Origin: Syntrophotaleaceae bacterium
GTDB lineage: Bacteria > Desulfobacterota > Desulfuromonadia > Desulfuromonadales > Syntrophotaleaceae
Assembly (NCBI GenBank): GCA_041390365.1
Contig: JAWKQB010000001.1
Location: forward strand, 310,001 to 374,000
Length of the DNA: 64,000 nucleotides
Direction: 5' to 3'
Position numbers and translations under genes: made by a program. This document shows positions 63,642 to 64,000 of this stretch, one piece after another (the stretch's first letter is position 1; the number at the start of each line of letters is the position of its first letter). The notes below the pieces were generated by a model that was given only the letters and a program-made list of their open reading frames with translations, was not told where the DNA came from and made no database searches.

Positions 63642-64000
63642 GGCCGACCGTGCTCCATGCAGTGCGAAAGCCGGGGTATACCGGCGGGATTGCCGGAAGC
63701 GGGGAATTGTGAAACTCGACCTTCCGGCAGTGGATGAAGTAGATCGGCTGGTTCTTTTCCAGAAATCTCCGCATGTACTTGGATTTGGGATAGCAGGCCG
63801 GAACCGTCTCCCAGGGAGAGGCCAGGCAGTTGCAAAAGCCGGGCAGGGTGGGGTGGAGGTCGGCCACCTGCAGGGCATAGTCGGTAAAATCGGAACTGAA
63901 ATAGAAGTCGGCACCCGATTTCAGGTAATGAAGAGCAGTCTGCAGAAATCCGCGGTTGACCAGCCTGCGATCCCGGTGGCGCTTTTTCGGCCAGGGATCC
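63634..64000 (-). CDS. trmB: tRNA (guanine-N7-)-methyltransferase, C-terminal part (partial)
   Basis: The last 122 codons, running off the window edge. The start of the visible part, DPWPKKRHRDRRLVNRGFL, is the TrmB signature. It is followed by GADFYFSSDFTDYALQV and the end YPGFRTAWSTVGHE. TrmB methylates G46 of tRNA with SAM. The stop at 63634 overlaps the truD start. The N-terminal SAM-binding part is outside. Confidence 0.9.
   Translation of the reverse strand, partial: DPWPKKRHRDRRLVNRGFLQTALHYLKSGADFYFSSDFTDYALQVADLHPTLPGFCNCLASPWETVPACYPKSKYMRRFLEKNQPIYFIHCRKVEFHNSPLPAIPPVYPGFRTAWSTVGHE

Noticed and set aside
63642..63914. Upstream extension of truD to 63914
   Set aside because: That stretch reads as trmB in another frame, with the DPWPKKRH signature and a proper stop. 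The truD domain begins at the ATG at 63641.

Overview
The window reads as the chromosome of an anaerobic Gram-negative deltaproteobacterium of the Desulfuromonas/Geobacter/Pelobacter type. The assignment is inference. It rests on lptD and a hopanoid-type epimerase (Gram-negative envelope), an orange-protein (ORP) type NifX/ATPase operon and an NfnSL transhydrogenase pair (anaerobe markers), a trp operon carrying both TrpB and TrpB2, and mostly GC-rich coding sequence with long meaningless antisense frames. Gene density is high and most genes sit in tight, often 4-bp-overlapping operons.

Layout. 1-2.8 kb: end of the ribosomal alpha operon (rpsM', rpsK, rpsD, rpoA, rplQ), closed by a strong terminator. 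2.9-16.5 kb: trp operon trpE-G-D-C-B2-F-B, a DEAD-box helicase, trpA, then accD-folC-lptD. 16.6-20.2 kb: small helix-hairpin-helix protein, FtsB-like protein, argS, SPOR protein and an initiator tRNA with its own promoter and terminator. 20.2-21.4 kb: an AT-richer methyltransferase/cupin pair behind a structured leader. 21.4-32.4 kb: two divergent operons, each with a FecBCD/BtuFCD-type importer and a radical SAM enzyme of the AmmeMemoRadiSam type. A ModE-like inverted repeat lies between them. 32.5-38.5 kb: a patchwork of secreted, lipoprotein and small orphan genes, partly AT-rich. 38.5-44.1 kb: tRNA-Arg, glgC, a DUF853 ATPase, an HpnA-like epimerase and a HAD IIA phosphatase. 44.2-49.6 kb: ORP-type operon (mrp, three NifX-family proteins, two ferredoxin-bearing P-loop ATPases) with its sigma-54 activator, a -24/-12 promoter and repeated GTTGC/GCAAC half-sites. 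49.9-55.3 kb: hybrid histidine kinase and nfnL/nfnS. 55.7-59.4 kb: HEAT-repeat proteins and an HD-GYP protein. 59.7-64 kb: coaE, a hydrolase, an IclR regulator, truD and partial trmB.

The most interesting region is the mirrored pair of operons at 21.4-32.4 kb. Both radical SAM proteins have identical cysteine spacing (C3/C6/C10/C20 and C68/C72/C75). One is fused to what looks like the C-terminal lobe of a FecB/BtuF-type binding protein, although it has no signal peptide. Homologous binding proteins are encoded as exported proteins in the same locus. The operator spacing (CGCTAT-N12-ATAGCG) matches the ModE pattern, so a molybdate/tungstate, or other metal-complex, uptake-and-processing system is a reasonable hypothesis. 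It is not proven by the sequence.
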